From contig NC_087389.1 of assembly GCF_963675165.1 (NCBI RefSeq), positions 1,336,001-1,400,000 on the forward strand: a stretch of DNA of 64,000 nucleotides. Reading direction: 5' to 3'. Source of the DNA: Halichondria panicea (Eukaryota > Porifera > Demospongiae > Suberitida > Halichondriidae). The notes under the pieces are model-generated. The model was not told the origin of the DNA and did not search any database. It saw only the letters and a program-made list of their open reading frames with translations. Shown here in pieces: positions 31,201 to 42,160 of this stretch (position 1 is the stretch's first letter; each line of letters opens with the position of its first letter). A program made the translations under genes and the position numbers.

Positions 31201-34200
31201 ATGGGGACTATAAAAGAAACTCCAACTCTCTACGTCACAGTACCTGCCGGATATCCAACTGTAAGTAACAGAAGAAGAAAATCGAAGGAAAACTTTTGCT
31301 TTGAAGGTTGCATTTATTTGCATAGAGAAACTAGCTCTGTTTTATATAGCAATGATTTATTTCTGCAGGAGCGTCAACAGCCATTCAACTATTCTCAACA
31401 ACTAATTCAAACAAACCTTCTATCACCAACCACAGCAGCAGCAATGGCCAACAAGTTTGAGAAAGAAGAGAAAGTGAGTCGACTGAGCAATGCATGCATC
31501 TACGCTGCATGATCATTCATCTATTTTTTGCGCATGTGATAGCTAGCTTGTATCTGCATGCACATGCAAGATAAAGCATTCAGTTTTAGCATTGTGGTTG
31601 CACTCTTACGCATATTGCTAACACTTTAACGTCTCTTGCACACAGTTTGACTATTCCAGCAACACTGAGAGTGACTCGGAGTCCAACAACGTAAGTTTCT
31701 AATACTGCACAATTATGTACTGAGGAATTAATATTGGGACGAGGGCAAATGTTGGGAAATGTATAATTAAGGCAACGTGTAAATTCAGCTTTGAGACTCA
31801 CTGTGTTCCTCACCATGACAACTGTTTCCCTTCTCCTCACAGTCCAAGTCACGCTCAGGTAGCAGTTCACCGACTGCCTCGTTCGAAGAGCGAGTTTTTA
31901 ATGACACTACTGCACGCAGTGGAGGACCCAATGCTGTGAGTAACGAAAGTGCATGCATAAATGATTATTTTTAAGACGATAGTAATAATGCATGGGGTAT
32001 AGTAGTGAGTGAAGGTCTGTCTATGCAAGCTTTCAGAAATAGGAGAAAGAGGAGCTGCATTAATAGCTGTCATAATTATGAGTATTGATCATTAGTGAGC
32101 TACATGCAGTGCATTGTTGATGTACTAACTGTTGTTCTCTTCACTTTCTCACGCAATCTTTGAAGCCGAACATTGTTAAGTGCTATAAATGCTACAGTAC
32201 GTGTAATCTGTGGTATGTCGTATACTACTGTGGCCATTATATACACCTGTGCGACAGCTGTCATCCATACTATCATGTGACTTGTCCAAATGACCCACAA
32301 AGTACTCGAAAAGAAAGCCGATAAAAACTCTGTTTTACAATAGTACTTGCATGTTGTTTTTAGCATTCTTTTTATAAATTTATTACAGCCTAAAGCACAC
32401 TTAGGAGAATGTACACATGCGTCTCAGAACAAAAGCTACATAGAATTTAATTGTGGTGATACTGTCAAAGTCTGTAACTGGTGCTACAAAAATAGATTTG
32501 ATAATTGCCCCACGCACACTACAAATGTAAGGAAGTTTTGGTATTTGTTCTATTGTCGGTGATCAGTGTACCAAGATTGACTGAACTAAATTAACTTTAT
32601 TATAGCTAATAACTATAATCATAATTTATAGGCAGTAGCAATGTTATGGCAACAGCACGTACATGTACACTTACTACCGCATAATATAATAATTATGGCA
32701 CTTTTTGTACCTTTATATAATTGTGAAAATTATTGTGAGCTTGGCATTGTACTTATTTATCATTCTACTCCCGTATGTACTTTTTCGCCTAACCTGTTCA
32801 TAGCCTGGTAAATATCTCGGAGAATGCAGACATCAAAATCCAAAAAGAAGAGTTTACTACACTTGTGGGGATTCCTGTAATCTCTGCAACTATTGCTACC
32901 AGAACCTATTCTTCACATGCCCTAATCACCCGCAAAATGATCGACGTGCTAATTGCTACTGAGCGGATGATGGCATACCTCTTGGACTCACACTCACACT
33001 ATATAGTTAGCATTATGATACACTTAGTTACCTTAGGTCACACTGGCTTTGTTCGCAACCGTGACTCCTTCTCCCTCGAGTAACCATGCACCGTCTTGTT
33101 GTATTGTCTGTAGCTGATAGAAATGGAGCAAACATTCACTATAATTATGTGTAACTTTATAATTTTTGAGAGTGTACGTTGGTGTTAATCCTATATATCT
33201 CAAATGTATCCGAATGTACCAAAGAAAGTTCACACTCACCTAATCTGTCATAGCCTGCTGCATATCTTGGACAATGCAACCATCAAGTGCATCTCATTCA
33301 CAAAACAAAAGTTTTTTACACTTGTGGGGATTCCTATCACGTTTGTAACTGGTGCTACAAAGAGCGACACTTCACATGCCCTAGACACCCCCAAAATCAT
33401 CGACGTGCTAACTACTACTAAGCAGATGGCCACACTCATCATAGGGTAGTAGCAGCATTACACACTTATAGTAGTTACCTTAGCATATCACACTGGCTTT
33501 TGTTGGCAACCGTGATGACCACTGTCTTATTGCACTGTCTATAGTGGAACACAGCAACTGTTAGAGATAGATAAAAATAACCTCACTACTTAATTTATTA
33601 TTAATCAGGTTTTTCTTTTTGTATACTTATGTTTTTTTGTACTTAAATTAAATTCGAAATACTACATTTGGTGTCCAATGATAACAAGCTTAGGCTACTG
33701 TCATATTTATTGTGAGCGTATACTTTGGACTGTGTTAATTTTTTCATACGAAACAAATCTTTTATATTCCCATATGCACCTAATCTGTTTATAGCCTGAC
33801 GAATATCTCGGAAGATGCGAGCATTGGGTTTTGTTCAAAACACTTGTTTACTTCACTTGTGGGGATTCCTGTAAACTTTGTGACTGGTGCTATGACAACC
33901 AATACTTCACATGTCCCACACACCCCTCTTGTAATCGAAAATGATGGCATGTATCTATTGGATCCAGACTCATAGTAGTTTAGCAATAGCGCAATATCAC
34001 ACTTGGTCACTTTATGTCACAGTGGAACATTATGTATAGAGCTATACAATTGGTTTTGTGCTTATAGCTACTATTTCTTTTTTTGTTAAAATGTATCTTT
34101 ACAAAGCAAAATATACTGCAAAAAGACATTAGTTGGTAGTATCAATGAATCATAAAGACATAATCACATAAACCCATATGGTGGCCAACGATCACAACAC

Positions 34201-34407
34201 TTACATTGAACACATGCATCACTTTTCATACACTATTTTTCATCCTACATACACTAATTACAGGAAATGTGTGAGGGATGTCGCCAATCAGATAACACAG
34301 TCAAACTAAGAAGAAAACTGTTTGAGTGTGGAGTAAACCACAAGCTGTGTGATGCCTGTGCTAACTTGGATAGATGTCCCCTTCATCCTCAATCTAGAAA
34401 GAACTAA
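31201..34407 (+). CDS. Gene A: unknown protein with six alternative Cys/His-rich terminal exons
   Basis: I do not recognise this family. Four shared exons, all phase 0, encode about 101 residues: 31201-31260 (MGTIKETPTLYVTVP), 31369-31473 (ERQQPFNYSQQ, LLSPTTAAAMANKFEKEEK), 31646-31690 (acidic, SNTESDSESNN) and 31843-31935 (SKSRSGSSSPT, RVFNDTTARSGGPNA). Six possible last exons follow, each with an AG acceptor, phase 0 and its own stop: 32166-32324, 32389-32562, 32804-32962, 33254-33421, 33795-33944 and 34264-34407. Each encodes 45-57 residues with the pattern C-x(1,2)-[CH]...C-x-[HD]-x4-C-x2-C-x(5-7)-C-P-x-H/D, a compact RING-like or treble-clef zinc site. No signal peptide or TM is seen. 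The simplest reading is one promoter with mutually exclusive 3' ends. Confidence 0.72.
32166..34407 (+). other. Array of six alternative zinc-finger terminal exons (gene A)
   Basis: Exons 2 to 5 form a subfamily that starts PKAHLGEC, PGKYLGEC, PAAYLGQC or PDEYLGRC and shares TCGDS..CNWCY and FTCPxHP blocks. Exon 1 (CYKCYSTC, CGHYIHLCDSC) and exon 6 (MCEGCRQSDN, HKLCDACA) are separate types with counterparts in gene B. Exon 2 has a strong donor GTAAGG at 32527, in phase 0, before its stop, so it could also be used as an internal exon. The others have no convincing donor. Confidence 0.7.
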
Positions 34408-34569
34408 CTAACTAACCTGGCTATCAATTTACCATTATTTGCTCTAATTCAATCTGTATGATATAACAATCCTGTTTCCAATGTTGATAAATGTAAATCA
34501 TTATTATAGTGAGCACTCTCTCATGAGTATATAATTATATATAGTAATCGAAAGTCTAAGTGTTACACT

Positions 34570-34700
34570 CGAGTTCCAGGTTGGCTATCACTCAATGGTT
34601 CCAGCTACTGAGGGTCGGAGATGTAATCAATATGTTCAGTATAGACTGAGCGAGAAGGTCGGAGGTAGCTCTGACATTGGTTTTCTTAGGCCATTGAAGC
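34570..34700 (-). pseudogene. Fragment of the last exon of a channel-like gene
   Basis: This stretch matches about 42170-42330, the C-terminal coding exon of the intact channel-like gene, including CACTCAATGGTT and GACTGAGCGAGA. The reading frame is not kept. It sits directly downstream of the gene A array, where gene B has a full channel gene. Confidence 0.7.
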
Positions 34701-35599
34701 CAAGCGGACAGAACAAAAAATCAAAAGCAATTCTCTATTCTAACATAATTTTATTCACAAGGAGTGAAATTAGAAAAAGTTGTGACAATACAGTGTGCAA
34801 CTATTATTACAACAACCACTAGCTGCAACTTGTATTAGTACATGTAATCAGGAGCAACTGTAATTAATCTGCAGGCTTGTAGCAATGCTTTACTCTTTAC
34901 ACCACAGCTAGTATGTTTGTGGTTTTGTTGTACAAGTGCCCTGAGGGTTATCACTACATGTATTCATTGCTACTCAAGTGCTCCACAAGTGTGTGTTGAC
35001 CACAATGCAAACACAGTGCGTGTAAGGGAGTAAACACACACCTAAGCTTGCATGTATTACCCCAGGACACCTCCATTATGCAAAGCTAGCTAGATCACCT
35101 TGACTAGGTAGGACTGCCTGGTCATGGGTAACACATAAAACACATAACAAAGAATGCTTACCAGTATAACATTTTTGTTACATGTATGAGAAGTGGGTGA
35201 TCTACTAAATCAATTTGTAGTGCTATAATTATGGCACAATCAATCTGTCAATAACATTTACTGGAATTTGCCATTGGGCTATTTTCGTAGATTCCAACAA
35301 TATAATTTGTTGATTCTGCAGTCACTGTCTGTGTTAGCAACTAATTATTGATGACACAATATTCATGATAAATTTCCCTTGTATGCATCATAAAATTTCC
35401 CTGGTGCTGTCCCTTTTAAATTTACTTGACACGTGTCCAACGGCATATGATCTCCGGCTCAGCACATTCCATCCGGCCTGATTCCATATCCGGTCTGATT
35501 CTATAATTCTATACCTATGTACATTGTACGACAGGAAGCAAATGCGATAACACTCATTACAAAACTAATACGTACTAGATTACGGTCAGTTCATAGCAA

Positions 35600-35792
35600 A
35601 TATTGCAAAGGTCAGTGAGACTAATTACCAGGAGTTTACCCCCTAGCGTCAGACTTCCGAGTACCCCATTCCAAGGAAACTACCTAGTCTACTAAATTTA
35701 GAGCACAGTGCATATAGTTAAGTGTATAGCTATATCGGACTATTAGTAGCGACATCATTTTTATATTGTCCGATACCAAGAAGCAATTGATC
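35600..35792 (+). promoter_or_regulatory. Conserved upstream block of zinc-finger array gene B
   Basis: The counterpart of 31014-31200, nearly identical up to the start codon. Further upstream (34970-35160) the sequence is homologous to the 3' flank of the SEC31A duplication, so the duplicated block reached into that flank. Confidence 0.55.
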
Positions 35793-37672
35793 ATGGCGAC
35801 TATAAAAGAAGCTCCAACTCTCTACGTCACAGTACCTAACGGATATCCAACTGTAAGTAATAAGAAGAAGAAAACTGAAGAAAAACTTTCGCTTTGAAGG
35901 TTGCATTTATTTGCATAGAGAAGCTAGCTCTGTTTTATAGCAATAATTTATTTCTGCAGGAGCGTCAACAGCCATTCAACTATTCTCAACAACTACTTCA
36001 AACCAACCTTCTATCACCAACCACAGCAGCAGCGATGGCCAACAAGTTTGAGAAAGAAGAGAAAGTGAGTCGACTGAGATCATAGCTGCATTGTGAGATC
36101 AATGCATGCATCTACGCTGCATGACCATTCATGGCTAAAGCTTTTGTGCATGTGCTAGTTATATAGCTTGTATCTGCATGCACATGCAAGATAGAGCTTG
36201 TTACTGCACAAACACTTCAGTTTTAGCATTGTGGTTGCAGCTTTAATGCATACTGCTAACATTTTAATGTCTCTTGCACACAGTTCGAATACGACAGCAA
36301 CACCGACAGTGACTCGGAGTGCAACAATGTAAGTTAAGTAGATAATGCATAACAATTAGCTTACTGTATACTAATAGGTTAGATGAAGGGACGACGGATT
36401 ATTGTGAAATGCACAATCAAGCCTATGAACATGTTAAGCAGCCTTTTAGCTCATCACTTGCAACTGTACACAATGCATGTCTGGGTTGCATTCCTCACCA
36501 TGACAACTGTTCCCCTTCTCCTCACAGTCCAAGTCACGCTCGGGTAGCAATTCACCGACTGCCGAGTTTGAAGAGCGAGTGTTTAATGACACCACTGGCC
36601 GCAGTGGAGGACCCAATGCTGTGAGTACACATTTATTTATTTATTTGAGTACACATTAATTTATCACCATAATAATAGTACCCAAATGAGGTAAGAGGCC
36701 TGACTATAGTGTTTGTTAGAATTACTGAACTATTCTTTACACATGTAAAATCACCACCTGTCAATTCTGAAGGCTGGCATTATCGAATGTTACCATGAGG
36801 TCTGCAAGAGTACTTCCAGACTCACCATGGTTAATTTCGATTGTACACACTACATATTCCTTTGTGAGCAGTGTATTGTTCGGTACTACTTCAGCTGCCC
36901 CGTACATCCACAGTCAGCTCGGATCCAGAGCACCTGCTAAGAAATATGATAGATGGCATGAATGCCTTGCACGTACAGTAGAATATAGTAGCTTACTTAT
37001 TTATATAACTATATAAATGCATTTTGTACATCATTTACTATACGATTTCTTGTTCTTTCTATAAAAGCCTGACTACCTTCAATGCTTTAATTGTGAGAGG
37101 ACATGCAACCTGGACATTGTCATCTACAGTTGTGGACATAGAATCCTTCTTTGTAACAACTGCATGCCTACATACTATAATAATTGCCCCTGGCACCCAC
37201 AATCACCGTGGACTAAGATTATTAGCGATTTTAAGTAAAACACTTTTTGTGTACTTTTTAGAGTGATTATTTGATACGTTGTGCAATAGCGGCTTACCGC
37301 AGCTGATCTTTCTATTTTCTATCAATCAAATGAATACTTATAATCACAGGCAAAATTAATACATTGGCTATAACGATTTAAATAAAACGATTGGAGGCTA
37401 AAAGATTAAATTATTGGTAGGGACCTGAATGATCATGGTTTAAATTCCCGTCTATAAATCGGGGAATAAATGTTACATGTATAATTATTATGATAATTAT
37501 ATGACCATGGCCACACATAATTCAACAGGAAATGTGTGATGGATGTAGAAAATCAGATAACTCGGTACAAGCAAGAGGAAGACTGTTTGAGTGTCAAGTA
37601 AACCACAAGCTGTGTGACGACTGTGCTAACAGAGATACATGTCCCCTTCACCCTCAAGCTAGAAGGAACTAA
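35793..37672 (+). CDS. Gene B: paralogue of gene A with three alternative Cys/His-rich terminal exons
   Basis: The shared exons 35793-35852, 35960-36064, 36284-36328 and 36528-36620 match gene A exon by exon in length and phase (60, 105, 45 and 93 nt) with few residue changes. Three candidate terminal exons follow, each phase 0 with its own stop: 36773-36940 (ECYHEVC, CTHYIFLCEQC, CPVH), 37068-37238 (CFNCERTC, CGHRILLCNNC, CPWH) and 37529-37672 (MCDGCRKSDN, HKLCDDCA, CPLH). The second resembles gene A exon 1 and the third gene A exon 6. The LGEC subfamily that fills gene A is absent. Function is unknown. Equal exon lengths and kept zinc ligands indicate a working paralogue. Confidence 0.72.
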
Positions 37673-37810
37673 CTCATCTAGAAGTGTTTGATTCTATAAT
37701 TATAGCTAAAGAATGATCAAGTGTGAAATTGCATGTTGTCGATAATTGCACAATGATAAATCGTTCATGTACAATTATACATGAAAGTATAACAATGCAT
37801 TATTATAGCA

Positions 37811-38095
37811 CTATAAAGTTTCAGTTGGAGTATTAGCAATCAAAACTATCAGTAGACTGAGTGAAAGGGTTGGAGGTACAACATGTAGCAGCTGTGTTAG
37901 TTTTTTTAGTACGGGAACGGTTGTCTTTGACATCATGTGGGGGGGAGCCTTGGGGGGGAGGACTGGAGGGGTTTGGTGAAGCAGCTTGAGGTGGCACAGG
38001 TAGTTGATCGTTTGTAAGCTTGGCGGCAGATAGAGGGGAGCGACTATTCTGTCCTCCCTGATAGGAGTAGCGAATGAACTCAAACACACACTTAA
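37811..38095 (-). pseudogene. Duplicated last exon of channel-like gene C
   Basis: It encodes FEFIRYSYQGGQ, SPLSAAKLTNDQ and ends STDSFDC-stop, paralleling the real last exon at 38282-38585. A fragment of the gene B last exon also recurs at about 38099-38160. Together these show a roughly 450-bp tandem duplication spanning the junction of the two convergent genes. No upstream exons accompany it. Confidence 0.75.
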
Positions 38096-38281
38096 ATTTG
38101 TCCCCTTCACCCTCAATCTAGAAGGTCATCAATCTATGCTAAAAGGTTTGATTCTATAACATAAACAATTATTTAGCCAAAAGTGTAAAATTACATGTTT
38201 TTGAGAATGTTGCACAATGACATGTGTATTGGTGCCAGTACATGTAATGCATTGTTACACTATAAAGTTTCAGTTGGAGTG

Positions 38282-40669
38282 CTAGCAATCAAAATGTCCA
38301 GTAGGCTGAGTGGAGGTAGCAGCTGTGTGATTAGTCTTCTTAGTACGGTTGTCTTTGACATCACGTGGGGGGGACCTGGAGAGAGAGGACTGGAGGGGTT
38401 TGGTAGAGAGTGGAGGTGGCACAGGTGGTTGATCATTCGTAAGCTTGGCGGCAGATAGAGGGGAACGACTATAAGACAGTATTTCCTGTCCTCCCTGATA
38501 GGAGTAGCGAATGAACTCAAACACACACTCAACACCGGCACATTTGACAGGCAAATGTGTCGATTCCGACCTCCTTTTGAACAACCTATATAAAAAAATT
38601 GCATGAATATCAGCACACATATACTGAATAAGAACGTACATTTTTGCAGGCTCATACTTGCAGAAGTGCTCAGAGACATCTTTGGCAGCTATCTTGACGG
38701 GCCTAATGGCTAGGAGGACACAATTCTTGCTGAAGTACCTTCCAGTATTCATCCTCTCAATGTGCAGGTTCACTGTATACAGTATGTCAAGTAATGCATG
38801 GGACTGCACATACACTTACCAGTTCCTTTAGTGGCTTCTTGTACAAATGGTCCAACAACAATGAAGTTGATTTGCTTCGTTTCCAATACAGCACGTGTCT
38901 CCGGATCACGGAAATTTAACTCATCATCGATAGCTTCGTCCGTCTATAACAGTATACAGATACAGTATTCACACAAAAGCAGTTTACTCTCTCTCTCACC
39001 ATTCTCAGGTTCTCTGTTTTCTGAGCAAAGATGTCCTGCTGGACAGTGACAATGCTGTACTTGACTTGAAACACTTCTTTCTTTACCACCTCTTTAACAT
39101 TGCGATAGAACGGGTGGAGTTCACAGAGACTACCTGTGTATACATAAATTATGGATGGCACACCATAAAAACCGTATAGTTACCTGTTCGAATCCTCTGG
39201 CCAGAATAAGGGCACACCCAACGGTACCAAATGAGATGTCGTATGCCATTTCCTTGGCTGGGGAAAACTGGAAAAATCGGAAAAGTTGGTTGCGAAGACC
39301 ACCAACTGGTTTCTATGGGAATTAATGTAGGAAAAATATAACATCCAAGAAAATACTAATAGCGATGACTTACAAACTTTATGTTGCCAAGACGTTTTTC
39401 TCCCAAAGTACCTTGGTGAATTTTTAACTCCGGAATATCTGATTTAAAAAATATCTCTCTGATATCCTCGTCTCGAGGAGACGTTCCTATAACAAGAGCA
39501 GTAATTACAGTGAACATTAAATTCCTTTTACCTCCTGTTCTCTTGTTTCTTAAATTGTCTTTAATGGCATCATGCAAGAGATGAAGTTTCACATGATCTT
39601 CAGTTATTTGATTCTTGATCTCTTTGCTAACTTGAATGTCTTTAAAAACACGTCCATGACCAGAATCGGCTCTGAATAGCCTCATCACAAGAAAGTCAAG
39701 ATCATTCCTAATTCTTGAATGGAAGGGATTCTTCAATAGCGATTCACACACATACTCCTCCGGAGCCAGACAAGCAGAGAAGGCAAATTTTGCAACATCT
39801 TTGTAGCCCAAGCTACTCGAATGCCTCTTAAAGCACCACAGAATACCATATACAACTGAGCCAAGCGCTAACACAAGGAGAACGTAGTTGGCAATTTGGA
39901 TTTTTGAGAGCACTCTAAATGAAGGGTAAGAGCAAGATACAGCTATGGGAAACAACCACCCTTCAACCTGATCAGTAGAACCATTGAAGTCACGTGGACA
40001 GGGAAAAACAAAAGCAAAACTCTCTTCAGGAAAAACCAAAATATTGACGACGAGTGAAACTACAATAACTAGAAACTGAGCCAAAAGTTTGACGATATAC
40101 AGTACAAATATTCCCATCCACTTCCATTTTTCAGGGAACTCTTGTTCTAATTTTTTAACAATATCGATATTCTTTGGTCTGAAATCACCGGTATCGCTAT
40201 CTCTAAGCCGATCAATTTGTTTCACCAAATCCACAAAAAAATCGAACCTTCCACTGAAGACAGATGACCACAGATAGTGAGGGGCAACTACAATAATTCC
40301 TTGAATGAGAATGAACACAGTGTAATACTCACTCCAAGAGAGACTACTGAGACAGAAGGTGTTAACAAAAGCTGCATTGTCTCTAGTAAACTCCTGAGGG
40401 AGAACATCCATGGGTATGTAGCACTGAAGACCACTAGATCGGAAAAACTGGATACTAGCATCTAGGACCGTTAGTAACGCAATTCCAGTAGATACGTAGA
40501 TGAGGAACTGGTCCCAAAAAAAGTCTTTTAGTTCAATATTTTTTCTTGTGTCATTGTTATCTTTGCTGGCACCATTTTTCTCATTAGTCTGAGAATTAAG
40601 GATATCTTGATTTAGCTTACTTGAAGGAAGATTATTGGTATTTTTCGAGAGAAGTCCCAAACTCTTCAT
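38282..40669 (-). pseudogene. Gene C: innexin/pannexin/LRRC8-like four-TM channel, with one frameshift
   Basis: Exons: 39532-40669, 39374-39486, 39184-39312, 39000-39133, 38820-38943, 38640-38772, 38282-38585. Exon 1 encodes an intact four-TM region: TM1 near LIYVSTGIALLTVL, a loop with two Cys, TM2 near VFILIQGIIVVAPHYLW, a charged cytosolic loop, TM3 near VLYIVKLLAQFLVIVVSL, a second loop with two Cys, and TM4 near IANYVLLVLALGSVVYGI. EYYTVF...APHYLW and VSC..P....KIQI echo innexins, and the post-TM4 helices echo LRRC8, but there are no leucine-rich repeats. Exon 4 lacks one base compared with gene D (AACTCC against AACTTCC near 39115). The sum of exons is therefore not a multiple of three and translation ends about 16 residues into that exon. 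All later exons stay open in the original frame, so the break is recent, polymorphic or an assembly error. Confidence 0.65.
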
Positions 40670-40795
40670 TTCTGTCAGTACAGCACAGCTAGATTAGCTA
40701 GATCACACACAGTCAAACTATTGTTAATGTTTTATCTTCAGCAGCCATAAGCCATGCATACAGTCAGTAGATACACCCCTTTTTCCTTATAGGAG

Positions 40796-42125
40796 TGTGC
40801 AAAAATGGGAGGAACAAATGCCCTATAGCTATATACAAATAACTAGAGCTGAAATGCTAATCCCTAGGTATGTAGATCTTCAGCATGTCAAAATACAGAA
40901 CACACATTTCACAAAATTAATACACTGATATGCACCACGCACCTCGGATTAATAACATGAGGTTAGAAAAGTGTGTAAGCTAAGAAAGGATTAATGTTAG
41001 TTAGTTAAGCGAAATTTTGCTGGGTCAGGTACAGGTATTTTCCAGTATATATTACATGCACTGCATGGGACAAAATGACCTTTTGAGACCTGAGCCCACC
41101 CTCTACCATCAGCATGCATGCATAATACTTATAGTGACACATGAATGAGACATTTGTGGTTCCTGTGGTAAACTTACTATAGACACGCACGGTTTCGATG
41201 CATATTAATAATACAATAATTATTGCTACCAATTTACCTATATATTTTTTCACATCTATGCAGCAATGCTGGTTTCTATATAATTATTATGCAAAAAAAT
41301 GGTTTTCAAGGCAACGTTATTAGTTATAATCGCATGTTGTCCTATTATTCACTGTGATTCGTACAGTGATTAATCGCGTATCAGTAATTGCACGTCGTCA
41401 AGGCAGTAATTGCACGTTGTCAAGGCAGTAATGTGCAAAAATGGGAGGAACAAATTAGGCCCTGATAAATTATGCTTTTTTCACCCATTATTCTATTCTT
41501 TAATTCTTGAAAAATGTGTCTATTATTCTCATAAAAAATCCGATTGTTCTCATAAAAATCTGATATTCCTCAAAAACGTGATCATAAAAACAAAATTAAG
41601 ATGTAGACATAAACCAAGCACACAACGTAGCCTTAATCCCAGGCCGAGTTTTTACAGTTAGGTGAACAACTATAGGGATCGAGGCTACACACAACGACAT
41701 AAGCCATAATTATCACGATTATCATTGTTGACTTAAAGTGCTCCATAATATTCACTTTAATGTTCATGCACCTTCAGCCATTTTTGCCATGAGAACATCG
41801 TTATGCAAAACTTAATGTAATGATCTTTACCAAAAACAGACATTGTTTCCCAATTATTCATTTGACACCTATTATGCTAACGAGCATAATTTATCAGGGC
41901 CTAAACAACAAATGCCCTATAGCTACAAATAACTAGAGCTGAAACGCTAATCCCTAGGTATGTAGATCTTCAGCATGTCAAAATACAGAACACACATTTC
42001 ACAAAATTAATACACTGATATGCACCACGTACCTCGGATTAATAACATGAGGTTAGAAAAGTGTGTAAGCTAAGATAGGATTAATGATAGTTAGTTTAGC
42101 GAAATTTTGCTGGGTCAGGTACAGG
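40796..42125. repeat. Duplicated block with an inserted element
   Basis: The segment 40796-41036 recurs as 41430-41455 plus 41904-42125, almost base for base (CTAGGTATGTAGATCTTCAG, GAAATTTTGCTGGGTCAGGT). The second copy is interrupted by the element at 41456-41903. The stretch 41041-41430 between them is AT-rich with no supported gene. Confidence 0.88.
41456..41903. mobile_element. 448-bp inverted-repeat element with paralogous empty site
   Basis: The ends TAGGCCCTGATAAATTATGC and GCATAATTTATCAGGGCCTA are perfect inverted repeats of 20 bp. The uninterrupted sequence at about 40806-40826 (GGAGGAACAAATGCCC) shows the empty site, and AACAAAT-like bases flank both ends. Relatives occur at about 25775-26050 and 27889-28545. 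A mini-copy of another element (41628-41687, TAGCC...GGCTA) is nested inside. There is no transposase. Confidence 0.85.
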
Positions 42126-42160
42126 AATTTTCATCAAGCCTGACTTTTCCCTTTAGTCCC

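Noticed and set aside
31201-34407. Gene A exons spliced in series into one multi-finger protein
   Set aside because: Apart from exon 2, none of the zinc-finger exons has a usable donor before its stop, so serial splicing is unlikely.
39356-39373. Read-through of the gene C exon 2 donor giving a short tail
   Set aside because: The conserved donor GTAAGT is used in the same place in gene D and the downstream exons match.
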